Shown here: piece by piece, positions 24,901 through 39,308 of the stretch
Layout of the letters: each line of letters opens with the position of its first letter
How positions within the stretch are numbered: the first letter of the stretch is position 1
Source: Owenia fusiformis
Taxonomy: Eukaryota > Annelida > Polychaeta > Sabellida > Oweniidae
DNA: 43,000 nt
Assembly: GCA_903813345.2 (NCBI GenBank)
Contig: CAIIXF020000191.1
Coordinates: 64,001 to 107,000 of the forward strand
Direction of reading: 5' to 3'
The notes under the pieces: model-generated
Database searches by the model: none
What the model was told of the DNA's origin: nothing
Seen by the model: only the letters and a program-made list of their open reading frames with translations
Translations under genes and position numbers: made by a program

Positions 24901-27900
24901 TAGCATTGTTATATACCATTGTGATCGGGATAATGCCTACAATGCTAATATAACCATGTTGAAAGAAAACAAACTAATTCAGTTTACTATTAGAAGGCGC
25001 ATTTTTGGGGTATTTTGTAGGTTTTGTCCCCTTTTGAGGTTTTTAAGTTCATTAAGAAGCCCAATAGCGCATATCATATTAAAGGACTGTATCTTAGCTG
25101 AACAATGGTACCAAAATCGTGACATTTTGAAGCAACTTTAGTGTTTTGGGGGCGAGGCCATTGTGCCAAGTACCCCGAATTCCATTCTCCCGTGCCACAT
25201 AATTGTCTTCTGGGCAGTTTTGAATGAACCTTTGTTTCTCCCTAACGTTATGACGTCATAATATGCAATTGAACGCCTTGACATGGATATCACTCGAAAG
25301 ATAGTAGAAATCGCTTTCCAATGATACCCCATATGGCCATGTTCCCCTCAGTTGGGTGTACTCAATCTGTGATGCAAACTGTAAGGTGCACCCCTACCCC
25401 AAAGAAATTTCAAGAAATCTCAAAATCAAATTTCCTGAATTTTGCTAAAAGGACCTGTGTCTATAAGGATTGAATCTTCCCCCGTGCATTTTCTCAAATA
25501 TAGCATTGTTATATACCATTGTGATCGGGATAATGCCTACAATGCTAATATAACCATGTTGAAAGAAAACAAACTAATTCAGTTTACTATTAGAAGGCGC
25601 ATTTTTGGGGTATTTTGTAGGTTTTGTCCCCTTTTGAGGTTTTTAAGTTCATTAAGAAGCCCAATAGCGCATATCATATTAAAGGACTGTATCTTAGCTG
25701 AACAATGGTACCAAAATCGTGACATTTTGAAGCAACTTTAGTGTTTTGGGGGCGAGGCCATTGTGCCAAGTACCCCGAATTCCATTCTCCCGTGCCACAT
25801 AATTGTCTTCTGGGCAGTTTTGAATGAACCTTTGTTTCTCCCTAACGTTATGACGTCATAATATGCAATTGAACGCCTTGACATGGATATCACTCGAAAG
25901 ATAGTAGAAATCGCTTTCCAATGATACCCCATATGGCCATGTTCCCCTCAGTTGGGTGTACTCAATCTGTGATGCAAACTGTAAGGTGCACCCCTACCCC
26001 AAAGAAATTTCAAGAAATCTCAAAATCAAATTTCCTGAATTTTGCTAAAAGGACCTGTGTCTATAAGGATTGAATCTTCCCCCGTGCATTTTCTCAAATA
26101 TAGCATTGTTATATACCATTGTGATCGGGATAATGCCTACAATGCTAATATAACCATGTTGAAAGAAAACAAACTAATTCAGTTTACTATTAGAAGGCGC
26201 ATTTTTGGGGTATTTTGTAGGTTTTGTCCCCTTTTGAGGTTTTTAAGTTCATTAAGAAGCCCAATAGCGCATATCATATTAAAGGACTGTATCTTAGCTG
26301 AACAATGGTACCAAAATCGTGACATTTTGAAGCAACTTTAGTGTTTTGGGGGCGAGGCCATTGTGCCAAGTACCCCGAATTCCATTCTCCCGTGCCACAT
26401 AATTGTCTTCTGGGCAGTTTTGAATGAACCTTTGTTTCTCCCTAACGTTATGACGTCATAATATGCAATTGAACGCCTTGACATGGATATCACTCGAAAG
26501 ATAGTAGAAATCGCTTTCCAATGATACCCCATATGGCCATGTTCCCCTCAGTTGGGTGTACTCAATCTGTGATGCAAACTGTAAGGTGCACCCCTACCCC
26601 AAAGAAATTTCAAGAAATCTCAAAATCAAATTTCCTGAATTTTGCTAAAAGGACCTGTGTCTATAAGGATTGAATCTTCCCCCGTGCATTTTCTCAAATA
26701 TAGCATTGTTATATACCATTGTGATCGGGATAATGCCTACAATGCTAATATAACCATGTTGAAAGAAAACAAACTAATTCAGTTTACTATTAGAAGGCGC
26801 ATTTTTGGGGTATTTTGTAGGTTTTGTCCCCTTTTGAGGTTTTTAAGTTCATTAAGAAGCCCAATAGCGCATATCATATTAAAGGACTGTATCTTAGCTG
26901 AACAATGGTACCAAAATCGTGACATTTTGAAGCAACTTTAGTGTTTTGGGGGCGAGGCCATTGTGCCAAGTACCCCGAATTCCATTCTCCCGTGCCACAT
27001 AATTGTCTTCTGGGCAGTTTTGAATGAACCTTTGTTTCTCCCTAACGTTATGACGTCATAATATGCAATTGAACGCCTTGACATGGATATCACTCGAAAG
27101 ATAGTAGAAATCGCTTTCCAATGATACCCCATATGGCCATGTTCCCCTCAGTTGGGTGTACTCAATCTGTGATGCAAACTGTAAGGTGCACCCCTACCCC
27201 AAAGAAATTTCAAGAAATCTCAAAATCAAATTTCCTGAATTTTGCTAAAAGGACCTGTGTCTATAAGGATTGAATCTTCCCCCGTGCATTTTCTCAAATA
27301 TAGCATTGTTATATACCATTGTGATCGGGATAATGCCTACAATGCTAATATAACCATGTTGAAAGAAAACAAACTAATTCAGTTTACTATTAGAAGGCGC
27401 ATTTTTGGGGTATTTTGTAGGTTTTGTCCCCTTTTGAGGTTTTTAAGTTCATTAAGAAGCCCAATAGCGCATATCATATTAAAGGACTGTATCTTAGCTG
27501 AACAATGGTACCAAAATCGTGACATTTTGAAGCAACTTTAGTGTTTTGGGGGCGAGGCCATTGTGCCAAGTACCCCGAATTCCATTCTCCCGTGCCACAT
27601 AATTGTCTTCTGGGCAGTTTTGAATGAACCTTTGTTTCTCCCTAACGTTATGACGTCATAATATGCAATTGAACGCCTTGACATGGATATCACTCGAAAG
27701 ATAGTAGAAATCGCTTTCCAATGATACCCCATATGGCCATGTTCCCCTCAGTTGGGTGTACTCAATCTGTGATGCAAACTGTAAGGTGCACCCCTACCCC
27801 AAAGAAATTTCAAGAAATCTCAAAATCAAATTTCCTGAATTTTGCTAAAAGGACCTGTGTCTATAAGGATTGAATCTTCCCCCGTGCATTTTCTCAAATA

Positions 27901-28593
27901 TAGCATTGTTATATACCATTGTGATCGGGATAATGCCTACAATGCTAATATAACCATGTTGAAAGAAAACAAACTAATTCAGTTTACTATTAGAAGGCGC
28001 ATTTTTGGGGTATTTTGTAGGTTTTGTCCCCTTTTGAGGTTTTTAAGTTCATTAAGAAGCCCAATAGCGCATATCATATTAAAGGACTGTATCTTAGCTG
28101 AACAATGGTACCAAAATCGTGACATTTTGAAGCAACTTTAGTGTTTTGGGGGCGAGGCCATTGTGCCAAGTACCCCGAATTCCATTCTCCCGTGCCACAT
28201 AATTGTCTTCTGGGCAGTTTTGAATGAACCTTTGTTTCTCCCTAACGTTATGACGTCATAATATGCAATTGAACGCCTTGACATGGATATCACTCGAAAG
28301 ATAGTAGAAATCGCTTTCCAATGATACCCCATATGGCCATGTTCCCCTCAGTTGGGTGTACTCAATCTGTGATGCAAACTGTAAGGTGCACCCCTACCCC
28401 AAAGAAATTTCAAGAAATCTCAAAATCAAATTTCCTGAATTTTGCTAAAAGGACCTGTGTCTATAAGGATTGAATCTTCCCCCGTGCATTTTCTCAAATA
28501 TAGCATTGTTATATACCATTGTGATCGGGATAATGCCTACAATGCTAATATAACCATGTTGAAAGAAAACAAACTAATTCAGTTTACTATTAG
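21994..28593 (+). repeat. Run of 11 monomers
   Basis: Eleven complete 600-bp monomers, 6,600 bp. The first one, directly downstream of segment copy 5, has T to C at 22471; the other ten look identical. Confidence 0.97.
22471..22471. other. Monomer variant T to C
   Basis: AAGGATTGAATC is AAGGATCGAATC here. The change removes a TGA stop in one plus-strand frame, opening a 60-codon frame at 22321–22503. It also creates a chance match to the pol III B-box core. It lies one monomer position beyond the site changed at 36459. Confidence 0.9.
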
Positions 28594-29049
28594 GATATAG
28601 TCCTGAGTAAGGACACTAGCGGTTACCGTTAGTGATTTGGTTTTCTGTATAAAAAGTCATTTTTCTCCTTTCCTACCCCATTGGAGCGCCATTTGGCGTT
28701 TGGGAAGTGAATTGGGACTAAATATTTATAAGGTTGGTCCTGATTTATCTGAAAACATGCCAAAGTTCAGTGGGAAATCTCATTTTAAGCTGGCGGCGGA
28801 GTGATTTTGACCTTGGTGATTTTACCAGAATTCTCTGAGAAATCTGACGATAGAGGGGGTTAGTGTCTTCAAGTTTATTTATCTCAAAAATTCGGTGGAC
28901 AACCCATGGTAAGATTGTTATAGCAGTCTAGGCGAGTCTCTCCCGAACACTGTGGTATGTTGCACTAGGCTTGGATACTAATCGTTAATAAGATACAGGG
29001 TAAAATGTTATAATGGCCACCTATGGGAAACTCTACTGTGGTCTTCAAC
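28594..29049 (+). repeat. 456-bp interspersed segment, copy 6
   Basis: Matches copy 1 by eye and has the same CTATTAG junctions. The monomer directly after it carries the variant at 29590. Confidence 0.95.
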
Positions 29050-29056
29050 CTATTAG

Positions 29057-32000
29057 AAGGCGCATTTTTGGGGTATTTTGTAGGTTTTGTCCCCTTTTGA
29101 GGTTTTTAAGTTCATTAAGAAGCCCAATAGCGCATATCATATTAAAGGACTGTATCTTAGCTGAACAATGGTACCAAAATCGTGACATTTTGAAGCAACT
29201 TTAGTGTTTTGGGGGCGAGGCCATTGTGCCAAGTACCCCGAATTCCATTCTCCCGTGCCACATAATTGTCTTCTGGGCAGTTTTGAATGAACCTTTGTTT
29301 CTCCCTAACGTTATGACGTCATAATATGCAATTGAACGCCTTGACATGGATATCACTCGAAAGATAGTAGAAATCGCTTTCCAATGATACCCCATATGGC
29401 CATGTTCCCCTCAGTTGGGTGTACTCAATCTGTGATGCAAACTGTAAGGTGCACCCCTACCCCAAAGAAATTTCAAGAAATCTCAAAATCAAATTTCCTG
29501 AATTTTGCTAAAAGGACCTGTGTCTATAAGGATTGAATCTTCCCCCGTGCATTTTCTCAAATATAGCATTGTTATATACCATTGTGATCTGGATAATGCC
29601 TACAATGCTAATATAACCATGTTGAAAGAAAACAAACTAATTCAGTTTACTATTAGAAGGCGCATTTTTGGGGTATTTTGTAGGTTTTGTCCCCTTTTGA
29701 GGTTTTTAAGTTCATTAAGAAGCCCAATAGCGCATATCATATTAAAGGACTGTATCTTAGCTGAACAATGGTACCAAAATCGTGACATTTTGAAGCAACT
29801 TTAGTGTTTTGGGGGCGAGGCCATTGTGCCAAGTACCCCGAATTCCATTCTCCCGTGCCACATAATTGTCTTCTGGGCAGTTTTGAATGAACCTTTGTTT
29901 CTCCCTAACGTTATGACGTCATAATATGCAATTGAACGCCTTGACATGGATATCACTCGAAAGATAGTAGAAATCGCTTTCCAATGATACCCCATATGGC
30001 CATGTTCCCCTCAGTTGGGTGTACTCAATCTGTGATGCAAACTGTAAGGTGCACCCCTACCCCAAAGAAATTTCAAGAAATCTCAAAATCAAATTTCCTG
30101 AATTTTGCTAAAAGGACCTGTGTCTATAAGGATTGAATCTTCCCCCGTGCATTTTCTCAAATATAGCATTGTTATATACCATTGTGATCGGGATAATGCC
30201 TACAATGCTAATATAACCATGTTGAAAGAAAACAAACTAATTCAGTTTACTATTAGAAGGCGCATTTTTGGGGTATTTTGTAGGTTTTGTCCCCTTTTGA
30301 GGTTTTTAAGTTCATTAAGAAGCCCAATAGCGCATATCATATTAAAGGACTGTATCTTAGCTGAACAATGGTACCAAAATCGTGACATTTTGAAGCAACT
30401 TTAGTGTTTTGGGGGCGAGGCCATTGTGCCAAGTACCCCGAATTCCATTCTCCCGTGCCACATAATTGTCTTCTGGGCAGTTTTGAATGAACCTTTGTTT
30501 CTCCCTAACGTTATGACGTCATAATATGCAATTGAACGCCTTGACATGGATATCACTCGAAAGATAGTAGAAATCGCTTTCCAATGATACCCCATATGGC
30601 CATGTTCCCCTCAGTTGGGTGTACTCAATCTGTGATGCAAACTGTAAGGTGCACCCCTACCCCAAAGAAATTTCAAGAAATCTCAAAATCAAATTTCCTG
30701 AATTTTGCTAAAAGGACCTGTGTCTATAAGGATTGAATCTTCCCCCGTGCATTTTCTCAAATATAGCATTGTTATATACCATTGTGATCGGGATAATGCC
30801 TACAATGCTAATATAACCATGTTGAAAGAAAACAAACTAATTCAGTTTACTATTAGAAGGCGCATTTTTGGGGTATTTTGTAGGTTTTGTCCCCTTTTGA
30901 GGTTTTTAAGTTCATTAAGAAGCCCAATAGCGCATATCATATTAAAGGACTGTATCTTAGCTGAACAATGGTACCAAAATCGTGACATTTTGAAGCAACT
31001 TTAGTGTTTTGGGGGCGAGGCCATTGTGCCAAGTACCCCGAATTCCATTCTCCCGTGCCACATAATTGTCTTCTGGGCAGTTTTGAATGAACCTTTGTTT
31101 CTCCCTAACGTTATGACGTCATAATATGCAATTGAACGCCTTGACATGGATATCACTCGAAAGATAGTAGAAATCGCTTTCCAATGATACCCCATATGGC
31201 CATGTTCCCCTCAGTTGGGTGTACTCAATCTGTGATGCAAACTGTAAGGTGCACCCCTACCCCAAAGAAATTTCAAGAAATCTCAAAATCAAATTTCCTG
31301 AATTTTGCTAAAAGGACCTGTGTCTATAAGGATTGAATCTTCCCCCGTGCATTTTCTCAAATATAGCATTGTTATATACCATTGTGATCGGGATAATGCC
31401 TACAATGCTAATATAACCATGTTGAAAGAAAACAAACTAATTCAGTTTACTATTAGAAGGCGCATTTTTGGGGTATTTTGTAGGTTTTGTCCCCTTTTGA
31501 GGTTTTTAAGTTCATTAAGAAGCCCAATAGCGCATATCATATTAAAGGACTGTATCTTAGCTGAACAATGGTACCAAAATCGTGACATTTTGAAGCAACT
31601 TTAGTGTTTTGGGGGCGAGGCCATTGTGCCAAGTACCCCGAATTCCATTCTCCCGTGCCACATAATTGTCTTCTGGGCAGTTTTGAATGAACCTTTGTTT
31701 CTCCCTAACGTTATGACGTCATAATATGCAATTGAACGCCTTGACATGGATATCACTCGAAAGATAGTAGAAATCGCTTTCCAATGATACCCCATATGGC
31801 CATGTTCCCCTCAGTTGGGTGTACTCAATCTGTGATGCAAACTGTAAGGTGCACCCCTACCCCAAAGAAATTTCAAGAAATCTCAAAATCAAATTTCCTG
31901 AATTTTGCTAAAAGGACCTGTGTCTATAAGGATTGAATCTTCCCCCGTGCATTTTCTCAAATATAGCATTGTTATATACCATTGTGATCGGGATAATGCC

Positions 32001-33856
32001 TACAATGCTAATATAACCATGTTGAAAGAAAACAAACTAATTCAGTTTACTATTAGAAGGCGCATTTTTGGGGTATTTTGTAGGTTTTGTCCCCTTTTGA
32101 GGTTTTTAAGTTCATTAAGAAGCCCAATAGCGCATATCATATTAAAGGACTGTATCTTAGCTGAACAATGGTACCAAAATCGTGACATTTTGAAGCAACT
32201 TTAGTGTTTTGGGGGCGAGGCCATTGTGCCAAGTACCCCGAATTCCATTCTCCCGTGCCACATAATTGTCTTCTGGGCAGTTTTGAATGAACCTTTGTTT
32301 CTCCCTAACGTTATGACGTCATAATATGCAATTGAACGCCTTGACATGGATATCACTCGAAAGATAGTAGAAATCGCTTTCCAATGATACCCCATATGGC
32401 CATGTTCCCCTCAGTTGGGTGTACTCAATCTGTGATGCAAACTGTAAGGTGCACCCCTACCCCAAAGAAATTTCAAGAAATCTCAAAATCAAATTTCCTG
32501 AATTTTGCTAAAAGGACCTGTGTCTATAAGGATTGAATCTTCCCCCGTGCATTTTCTCAAATATAGCATTGTTATATACCATTGTGATCGGGATAATGCC
32601 TACAATGCTAATATAACCATGTTGAAAGAAAACAAACTAATTCAGTTTACTATTAGAAGGCGCATTTTTGGGGTATTTTGTAGGTTTTGTCCCCTTTTGA
32701 GGTTTTTAAGTTCATTAAGAAGCCCAATAGCGCATATCATATTAAAGGACTGTATCTTAGCTGAACAATGGTACCAAAATCGTGACATTTTGAAGCAACT
32801 TTAGTGTTTTGGGGGCGAGGCCATTGTGCCAAGTACCCCGAATTCCATTCTCCCGTGCCACATAATTGTCTTCTGGGCAGTTTTGAATGAACCTTTGTTT
32901 CTCCCTAACGTTATGACGTCATAATATGCAATTGAACGCCTTGACATGGATATCACTCGAAAGATAGTAGAAATCGCTTTCCAATGATACCCCATATGGC
33001 CATGTTCCCCTCAGTTGGGTGTACTCAATCTGTGATGCAAACTGTAAGGTGCACCCCTACCCCAAAGAAATTTCAAGAAATCTCAAAATCAAATTTCCTG
33101 AATTTTGCTAAAAGGACCTGTGTCTATAAGGATTGAATCTTCCCCCGTGCATTTTCTCAAATATAGCATTGTTATATACCATTGTGATCGGGATAATGCC
33201 TACAATGCTAATATAACCATGTTGAAAGAAAACAAACTAATTCAGTTTACTATTAGAAGGCGCATTTTTGGGGTATTTTGTAGGTTTTGTCCCCTTTTGA
33301 GGTTTTTAAGTTCATTAAGAAGCCCAATAGCGCATATCATATTAAAGGACTGTATCTTAGCTGAACAATGGTACCAAAATCGTGACATTTTGAAGCAACT
33401 TTAGTGTTTTGGGGGCGAGGCCATTGTGCCAAGTACCCCGAATTCCATTCTCCCGTGCCACATAATTGTCTTCTGGGCAGTTTTGAATGAACCTTTGTTT
33501 CTCCCTAACGTTATGACGTCATAATATGCAATTGAACGCCTTGACATGGATATCACTCGAAAGATAGTAGAAATCGCTTTCCAATGATACCCCATATGGC
33601 CATGTTCCCCTCAGTTGGGTGTACTCAATCTGTGATGCAAACTGTAAGGTGCACCCCTACCCCAAAGAAATTTCAAGAAATCTCAAAATCAAATTTCCTG
33701 AATTTTGCTAAAAGGACCTGTGTCTATAAGGATTGAATCTTCCCCCGTGCATTTTCTCAAATATAGCATTGTTATATACCATTGTGATCGGGATAATGCC
33801 TACAATGCTAATATAACCATGTTGAAAGAAAACAAACTAATTCAGTTTACTATTAG
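29057..33856 (+). repeat. Run of 8 monomers
   Basis: Eight complete 600-bp monomers, 4,800 bp. The first has G to T at 29590; the others look identical. This is the last long run before the array switches to the regular 1,663-bp pattern. Confidence 0.97.
29590..29590. other. Monomer variant G to T
   Basis: GTGATCGGG is GTGATCTGG here, which removes one CpG. The change is unique in the window and lies in the loop of the monomer's inverted repeat, in the monomer directly after segment copy 6. Confidence 0.9.
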
Positions 33857-34312
33857 GATATAGTCCTGAGTAAGGACACTAGCGGTTACCGTTAGTGATT
33901 TGGTTTTCTGTATAAAAAGTCATTTTTCTCCTTTCCTACCCCATTGGAGCGCCATTTGGCGTTTGGGAAGTGAATTGGGACTAAATATTTATAAGGTTGG
34001 TCCTGATTTATCTGAAAACATGCCAAAGTTCAGTGGGAAATCTCATTTTAAGCTGGCGGCGGAGTGATTTTGACCTTGGTGATTTTACCAGAATTCTCTG
34101 AGAAATCTGACGATAGAGGGGGTTAGTGTCTTCAAGTTTATTTATCTCAAAAATTCGGTGGACAACCCATGGTAAGATTGTTATAGCAGTCTAGGCGAGT
34201 CTCTCCCGAACACTGTGGTATGTTGCACTAGGCTTGGATACTAATCGTTAATAAGATACAGGGTAAAATGTTATAATGGCCACCTATGGGAAACTCTACT
34301 GTGGTCTTCAAC
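33857..34312 (+). repeat. 456-bp interspersed segment, copy 7
   Basis: Matches copy 1 by eye and has the same CTATTAG junctions. It opens the terminal zone, where segments recur every 1,663 bp. Confidence 0.95.
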
Positions 34313-34319
34313 CTATTAG

Positions 34320-35519
34320 AAGGCGCATTTTTGGGGTATTTTGTAGGTTTTGTCCCCTTTTGAGGTTTTTAAGTTCATTAAGAAGCCCAATAGCGCATAT
34401 CATATTAAAGGACTGTATCTTAGCTGAACAATGGTACCAAAATCGTGACATTTTGAAGCAACTTTAGTGTTTTGGGGGCGAGGCCATTGTGCCAAGTACC
34501 CCGAATTCCATTCTCCCGTGCCACATAATTGTCTTCTGGGCAGTTTTGAATGAACCTTTGTTTCTCCCTAACGTTATGACGTCATAATATGCAATTGAAC
34601 GCCTTGACATGGATATCACTCGAAAGATAGTAGAAATCGCTTTCCAATGATACCCCATATGGCCATGTTCCCCTCAGTTGGGTGTACTCAATCTGTGATG
34701 CAAACTGTAAGGTGCACCCCTACCCCAAAGAAATTTCAAGAAATCTCAAAATCAAATTTCCTGAATTTTGCTAAAAGGACCTGTGTCTATAAGGATTGAA
34801 TCTTCCCCCGTGCATTTTCTCAAATATAGCATTGTTATATACCATTGTGATCGGGATAATGCCTACAATGCTAATATAACCATGTTGAAAGAAAACAAAC
34901 TAATTCAGTTTACTATTAGAAGGCGCATTTTTGGGGTATTTTGTAGGTTTTGTCCCCTTTTGAGGTTTTTAAGTTCATTAAGAAGCCCAATAGCGCATAT
35001 CATATTAAAGGACTGTATCTTAGCTGAACAATGGTACCAAAATCGTGACATTTTGAAGCAACTTTAGTGTTTTGGGGGCGAGGCCATTGTGCCAAGTACC
35101 CCGAATTCCATTCTCCCGTGCCACATAATTGTCTTCTGGGCAGTTTTGAATGAACCTTTGTTTCTCCCTAACGTTATGACGTCATAATATGCAATTGAAC
35201 GCCTTGACATGGATATCACTCGAAAGATAGTAGAAATCGCTTTCCAATGATACCCCATATGGCCATGTTCCCCTCAGTTGGGTGTACTCAATCTGTGATG
35301 CAAACTGTAAGGTGCACCCCTACCCCAAAGAAATTTCAAGAAATCTCAAAATCAAATTTCCTGAATTTTGCTAAAAGGACCTGTGTCTATAAGGATTGAA
35401 TCTTCCCCCGTGCATTTTCTCAAATATAGCATTGTTATATACCATTGTGATCGGGATAATGCCTACAATGCTAATATAACCATGTTGAAAGAAAACAAAC
35501 TAATTCAGTTTACTATTAG
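34320..35519 (+). repeat. Run of 2 monomers
   Basis: Two complete 600-bp monomers without visible differences. This is the first of four consecutive 1,663-bp higher-order units (segment, CTATTAG, two monomers). Confidence 0.97.
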
Positions 35520-35975
35520 GATATAGTCCTGAGTAAGGACACTAGCGGTTACCGTTAGTGATTTGGTTTTCTGTATAAAAAGTCATTTTTCTCCTTTCCT
35601 ACCCCATTGGAGCGCCATTTGGCGTTTGGGAAGTGAATTGGGACTAAATATTTATAAGGTTGGTCCTGATTTATCTGAAAACATGCCAAAGTTCAGTGGG
35701 AAATCTCATTTTAAGCTGGCGGCGGAGTGATTTTGACCTTGGTGATTTTACCAGAATTCTCTGAGAAATCTGACGATAGAGGGGGTTAGTGTCTTCAAGT
35801 TTATTTATCTCAAAAATTCGGTGGACAACCCATGGTAAGATTGTTATAGCAGTCTAGGCGAGTCTCTCCCGAACACTGTGGTATGTTGCACTAGGCTTGG
35901 ATACTAATCGTTAATAAGATACAGGGTAAAATGTTATAATGGCCACCTATGGGAAACTCTACTGTGGTCTTCAAC
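35520..35975 (+). repeat. 456-bp interspersed segment, copy 8
   Basis: Matches copy 1 by eye and has the same CTATTAG junctions. It lies 1,663 bp after copy 7. The monomer directly after it carries the variant at 36459. Confidence 0.95.
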
Positions 35976-35982
35976 CTATTAG

Positions 35983-37182
35983 AAGGCGCATTTTTGGGGT
36001 ATTTTGTAGGTTTTGTCCCCTTTTGAGGTTTTTAAGTTCATTAAGAAGCCCAATAGCGCATATCATATTAAAGGACTGTATCTTAGCTGAACAATGGTAC
36101 CAAAATCGTGACATTTTGAAGCAACTTTAGTGTTTTGGGGGCGAGGCCATTGTGCCAAGTACCCCGAATTCCATTCTCCCGTGCCACATAATTGTCTTCT
36201 GGGCAGTTTTGAATGAACCTTTGTTTCTCCCTAACGTTATGACGTCATAATATGCAATTGAACGCCTTGACATGGATATCACTCGAAAGATAGTAGAAAT
36301 CGCTTTCCAATGATACCCCATATGGCCATGTTCCCCTCAGTTGGGTGTACTCAATCTGTGATGCAAACTGTAAGGTGCACCCCTACCCCAAAGAAATTTC
36401 AAGAAATCTCAAAATCAAATTTCCTGAATTTTGCTAAAAGGACCTGTGTCTATAAGGACTGAATCTTCCCCCGTGCATTTTCTCAAATATAGCATTGTTA
36501 TATACCATTGTGATCGGGATAATGCCTACAATGCTAATATAACCATGTTGAAAGAAAACAAACTAATTCAGTTTACTATTAGAAGGCGCATTTTTGGGGT
36601 ATTTTGTAGGTTTTGTCCCCTTTTGAGGTTTTTAAGTTCATTAAGAAGCCCAATAGCGCATATCATATTAAAGGACTGTATCTTAGCTGAACAATGGTAC
36701 CAAAATCGTGACATTTTGAAGCAACTTTAGTGTTTTGGGGGCGAGGCCATTGTGCCAAGTACCCCGAATTCCATTCTCCCGTGCCACATAATTGTCTTCT
36801 GGGCAGTTTTGAATGAACCTTTGTTTCTCCCTAACGTTATGACGTCATAATATGCAATTGAACGCCTTGACATGGATATCACTCGAAAGATAGTAGAAAT
36901 CGCTTTCCAATGATACCCCATATGGCCATGTTCCCCTCAGTTGGGTGTACTCAATCTGTGATGCAAACTGTAAGGTGCACCCCTACCCCAAAGAAATTTC
37001 AAGAAATCTCAAAATCAAATTTCCTGAATTTTGCTAAAAGGACCTGTGTCTATAAGGATTGAATCTTCCCCCGTGCATTTTCTCAAATATAGCATTGTTA
37101 TATACCATTGTGATCGGGATAATGCCTACAATGCTAATATAACCATGTTGAAAGAAAACAAACTAATTCAGTTTACTATTAG
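35983..37182 (+). repeat. Run of 2 monomers
   Basis: Two complete 600-bp monomers. The first has T to C at 36459. It forms the second of four 1,663-bp units with segment copy 8. Confidence 0.97.
36459..36459. other. Monomer variant T to C
   Basis: AAGGATTGAATC is AAGGACTGAATC here. The change sits next to the site altered at 22471, just upstream of the third GAA/TTC pair of the heat-shock-element cluster, which it leaves intact. Confidence 0.9.
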
Positions 37183-37638
37183 GATATAGTCCTGAGTAAG
37201 GACACTAGCGGTTACCGTTAGTGATTTGGTTTTCTGTATAAAAAGTCATTTTTCTCCTTTCCTACCCCATTGGAGCGCCATTTGGCGTTTGGGAAGTGAA
37301 TTGGGACTAAATATTTATAAGGTTGGTCCTGATTTATCTGAAAACATGCCAAAGTTCAGTGGGAAATCTCATTTTAAGCTGGCGGCGGAGTGATTTTGAC
37401 CTTGGTGATTTTACCAGAATTCTCTGAGAAATCTGACGATAGAGGGGGTTAGTGTCTTCAAGTTTATTTATCTCAAAAATTCGGTGGACAACCCATGGTA
37501 AGATTGTTATAGCAGTCTAGGCGAGTCTCTCCCGAACACTGTGGTATGTTGCACTAGGCTTGGATACTAATCGTTAATAAGATACAGGGTAAAATGTTAT
37601 AATGGCCACCTATGGGAAACTCTACTGTGGTCTTCAAC
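37183..37638 (+). repeat. 456-bp interspersed segment, copy 9
   Basis: Matches copy 1 by eye and has the same CTATTAG junctions. It lies 1,663 bp after copy 8. The monomer directly after it carries the variant at 38038. Confidence 0.95.
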
Positions 37639-37645
37639 CTATTAG

Positions 37646-38845
37646 AAGGCGCATTTTTGGGGTATTTTGTAGGTTTTGTCCCCTTTTGAGGTTTTTAAGT
37701 TCATTAAGAAGCCCAATAGCGCATATCATATTAAAGGACTGTATCTTAGCTGAACAATGGTACCAAAATCGTGACATTTTGAAGCAACTTTAGTGTTTTG
37801 GGGGCGAGGCCATTGTGCCAAGTACCCCGAATTCCATTCTCCCGTGCCACATAATTGTCTTCTGGGCAGTTTTGAATGAACCTTTGTTTCTCCCTAACGT
37901 TATGACGTCATAATATGCAATTGAACGCCTTGACATGGATATCACTCGAAAGATAGTAGAAATCGCTTTCCAATGATACCCCATATGGCCATGTTCCCCT
38001 CAGTTGGGTGTACTCAATCTGTGATGCAAACTGTAAGATGCACCCCTACCCCAAAGAAATTTCAAGAAATCTCAAAATCAAATTTCCTGAATTTTGCTAA
38101 AAGGACCTGTGTCTATAAGGATTGAATCTTCCCCCGTGCATTTTCTCAAATATAGCATTGTTATATACCATTGTGATCGGGATAATGCCTACAATGCTAA
38201 TATAACCATGTTGAAAGAAAACAAACTAATTCAGTTTACTATTAGAAGGCGCATTTTTGGGGTATTTTGTAGGTTTTGTCCCCTTTTGAGGTTTTTAAGT
38301 TCATTAAGAAGCCCAATAGCGCATATCATATTAAAGGACTGTATCTTAGCTGAACAATGGTACCAAAATCGTGACATTTTGAAGCAACTTTAGTGTTTTG
38401 GGGGCGAGGCCATTGTGCCAAGTACCCCGAATTCCATTCTCCCGTGCCACATAATTGTCTTCTGGGCAGTTTTGAATGAACCTTTGTTTCTCCCTAACGT
38501 TATGACGTCATAATATGCAATTGAACGCCTTGACATGGATATCACTCGAAAGATAGTAGAAATCGCTTTCCAATGATACCCCATATGGCCATGTTCCCCT
38601 CAGTTGGGTGTACTCAATCTGTGATGCAAACTGTAAGGTGCACCCCTACCCCAAAGAAATTTCAAGAAATCTCAAAATCAAATTTCCTGAATTTTGCTAA
38701 AAGGACCTGTGTCTATAAGGATTGAATCTTCCCCCGTGCATTTTCTCAAATATAGCATTGTTATATACCATTGTGATCGGGATAATGCCTACAATGCTAA
38801 TATAACCATGTTGAAAGAAAACAAACTAATTCAGTTTACTATTAG
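37646..38845 (+). repeat. Run of 2 monomers
   Basis: Two complete 600-bp monomers. The first has G to A at 38038. It forms the third of four 1,663-bp units with segment copy 9. Confidence 0.97.
38038..38038. other. Monomer variant G to A
   Basis: GTAAGGTGCACC is GTAAGATGCACC here. This breaks the 8-bp palindrome GGTGCACC that is intact in all other monomers. The monomer directly follows segment copy 9. Confidence 0.9.
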
Positions 38846-39301
38846 GATATAGTCCTGAGTAAGGACACTAGCGGTTACCGTTAGTGATTTGGTTTTCTGT
38901 ATAAAAAGTCATTTTTCTCCTTTCCTACCCCATTGGAGCGCCATTTGGCGTTTGGGAAGTGAATTGGGACTAAATATTTATAAGGTTGGTCCTGATTTAT
39001 CTGAAAACATGCCAAAGTTCAGTGGGAAATCTCATTTTAAGCTGGCGGCGGAGTGATTTTGACCTTGGTGATTTTACCAGAATTCTCTGAGAAATCTGAC
39101 GATAGAGGGGGTTAGTGTCTTCAAGTTTATTTATCTCAAAAATTCGGTGGACAACCCATGGTAAGATTGTTATAGCAGTCTAGGCGAGTCTCTCCCGAAC
39201 ACTGTGGTATGTTGCACTAGGCTTGGATACTAATCGTTAATAAGATACAGGGTAAAATGTTATAATGGCCACCTATGGGAAACTCTACTGTGGTCTTCAA
39301 C
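38846..39301 (+). repeat. 456-bp interspersed segment, copy 10
   Basis: Matches copy 1 by eye and has the same CTATTAG junctions. It lies 1,663 bp after copy 9. Confidence 0.95.
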
Positions 39302-39308
39302 CTATTAG